In this document: positions 63,095-64,000 of the stretch, in pieces
Numbering within the stretch: position 1 is the stretch's first letter
Layout of the letters: each line of letters starts with the position of its first letter
NCBI RefSeq assembly: GCF_000719265.1
Contig: NZ_JOFL01000006.1
Coordinates: 124,001-188,000, forward strand
Direction of reading: 5' to 3'
Length of the DNA stretch: 64,000 bases
DNA from: Streptomyces roseoverticillatus
GTDB lineage: Bacteria > Actinomycetota > Actinomycetes > Streptomycetales > Streptomycetaceae
Notes under the pieces: model-generated
The model's database searches: none
Told to the model about the DNA's origin: nothing
What the model saw: the letters and a program-made list of their open reading frames with translations, nothing else
Program-made: the position numbers and the translations under genes

Positions 63095-64000
63095 ATGACT
63101 CTCACAGGATCCGAAGGTCCGGGCGAGCCGGTACGAAGAGTCCGACGACGGGCCGTGCACCTGCGTACCTTGCTCGTCTGGCTCGCGGTGGTGCCCACCG
63201 TGGCGATGGGCGTCCAGGTGCTCATCAGCTCCGACCGCTCGGTGCAGGAGTCCCGGCACCTGCGCAAGGACGTGGTGGCCGGCAGGCAGACCGGCGTGCC
63301 CCTGTACCAGCTGATGACCGCGCTGCAGTCCGAGCGCGCGATCACCGCCGCGTGGTGGTCGGGCATGCCCGTGTCCGGCGCCGATCTGCGCGGCCGCCGG
63401 GCCGGCACCGACCGGGCCGTGGCCGTGTTCCTGAAGTCGTCGGACCTCGATCAGGTCCATTCCGACCGGGCGAAGGACCGCCTCCGCGATGTCGCGCGGC
63501 GACTGGCCGAACTGGGCGCCCAGCGCGAACGCACTGACGCACGCCACGGCGGCCCGGACGACACCGTCGACTACTACACCGACTTGATCAGCGGAACGAT
63601 CCGTTGCTACGGAGACTTCAACCACGTCGACGACGGCGGGCTCACGCAGGAGGCGACCTCGCTCGTGGCCCTCTTCTCGGCAGCGGAAGTGGTGGCTCGC
63701 GAGGATGCCATCCTCGCGCTGTCGGGCCCCTCCGGAAAGCTGACGTCCGCCAGGTTCCGTGAATTCGTCGAAGCCGTGGGCGCGAGCGACTATCTGTACG
63801 ACACGATCGCCCTCGATCTGCCTCTCGACGACCAGGACGCCCTCCAGCGGATCCTCACCTCGAACGCCTGGCAGACCAAGTCCCGCATCGAGAACGCGAT
63901 CGCCTCCGAGCACCGGGACGTCTCTTCCGGCTTCGTGCTGCCGCCGGACGTCAGGGAATGGCGGGCGGCCTACAGCACCTTTTCCGCCCAGTTGAACACC
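63095..64000 (+). CDS. NIT-domain sensor histidine kinase, N-terminal part
   Basis: The frame stays open to the right edge, giving 302 residues. A basic cytosolic start (RRVRRRAVHLRT) precedes a membrane helix at about 23-45. The extracellular part, helical with QSERAITAAWWSG and DYYTDLISGTIRCYGDF, matches nitrate/nitrite-sensing NIT domains. Such streptomycete proteins usually continue into HAMP and HATPase domains and often head a conservon. Kinase domains are outside the window, so that part is inference. GAGG lies four bases upstream of the ATG. Confidence 0.8.
   Translation, partial: MTLTGSEGPGEPVRRVRRRAVHLRTLLVWLAVVPTVAMGVQVLISSDRSVQESRHLRKDVVAGRQTGVPLYQLMTALQSERAITAAWWSGMPVSGADLRGRRAGTDRAVAVFLKSSDLDQVHSDRAKDRLRDVARRLAELGAQRERTDARHGGPDDTVDYYTDLISGTIRCYGDFNHVDDGGLTQEATSLVALFSAAEVVAREDAILALSGPSGKLTSARFREFVEAVGASDYLYDTIALDLPLDDQDALQRILTSNAWQTKSRIENAIASEHRDVSSGFVLPPDVREWRAAYSTFSAQLNT

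Overview
The window looks like a chromosome segment of Streptomyces or a close relative. The evidence is very high G+C with strong GC3 bias, a geosmin synthase, many GTG starts, terminators without U-tails, and many leaderless promoters (TANNNT followed about 7 nt later by the start codon). No tRNA, rRNA, insertion sequence or CRISPR array is visible. Both ends cut genes: a phosphotriesterase-family gene at the left and a NIT-domain sensor kinase at the right.

Layout. 0-12.6 kb: a phosphotriesterase/CGNR-regulator pair sharing a palindromic operator, geosmin synthase geoA, a DUF937 protein, a lipoprotein plus orphan histidine kinase, a FAD monooxygenase/TetR divergent pair, an MFS pump, a secreted peptidase-like lipoprotein that lacks its catalytic serine, and a DUF4142 protein. 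13-14.9 kb: two translationally coupled ATP-grasp ligases. 15.4-23.4 kb: six genes for a membrane complex related to complex I and formate hydrogenlyase. Gene order is that of the mycobacterial Rv0082-Rv0087 (hycDPQE) locus. The large subunit has lost the NiFe cysteine ligands and one antiporter subunit carries a disordered insert of about 215 residues. 23.6-30.7 kb: four glycosyltransferase genes, one a GT4-GT2 fusion, and an O-carbamoyltransferase, probably for a carbamoylated glycan or glycosylated metabolite. 30.7-35.4 kb: an SDR remnant, HxlR and TetR regulators, a PLP-dependent dehydratase and an MFS exporter.

35.6-42.9 kb: a tight five-gene operon (DUF6002-like, F420-type LLM oxidoreductase, methyltransferase, GNAT, ATP-grasp) facing an ABC exporter. 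I read this as a small uncharacterised biosynthetic cluster. 43-52.6 kb: a PD40 beta-propeller lipoprotein, a Tat-exported glycoside-hydrolase-like protein, a stand-alone L25/CTC protein, a VOC protein, a zinc alcohol dehydrogenase with divergent HTH regulator, an SCO6745-type protein, a small secreted cysteine protein and a macro-domain protein.

52.8-63 kb: a lower-GC accessory island with two ferritin-like proteins, a DyP-type peroxidase, a FAD/[3Fe-4S] GMC dehydrogenase with its small subunit, and, divergently, a 193-residue protein overlapping a radical SAM gene with SPASM-like cysteines, followed by a TIM-barrel hydrolase-like gene. The 193-residue protein plus radical SAM pair and the 35.6-42.9 kb operon are the best candidates for undescribed systems. 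All functions are read from motifs and context only; no database search was run.
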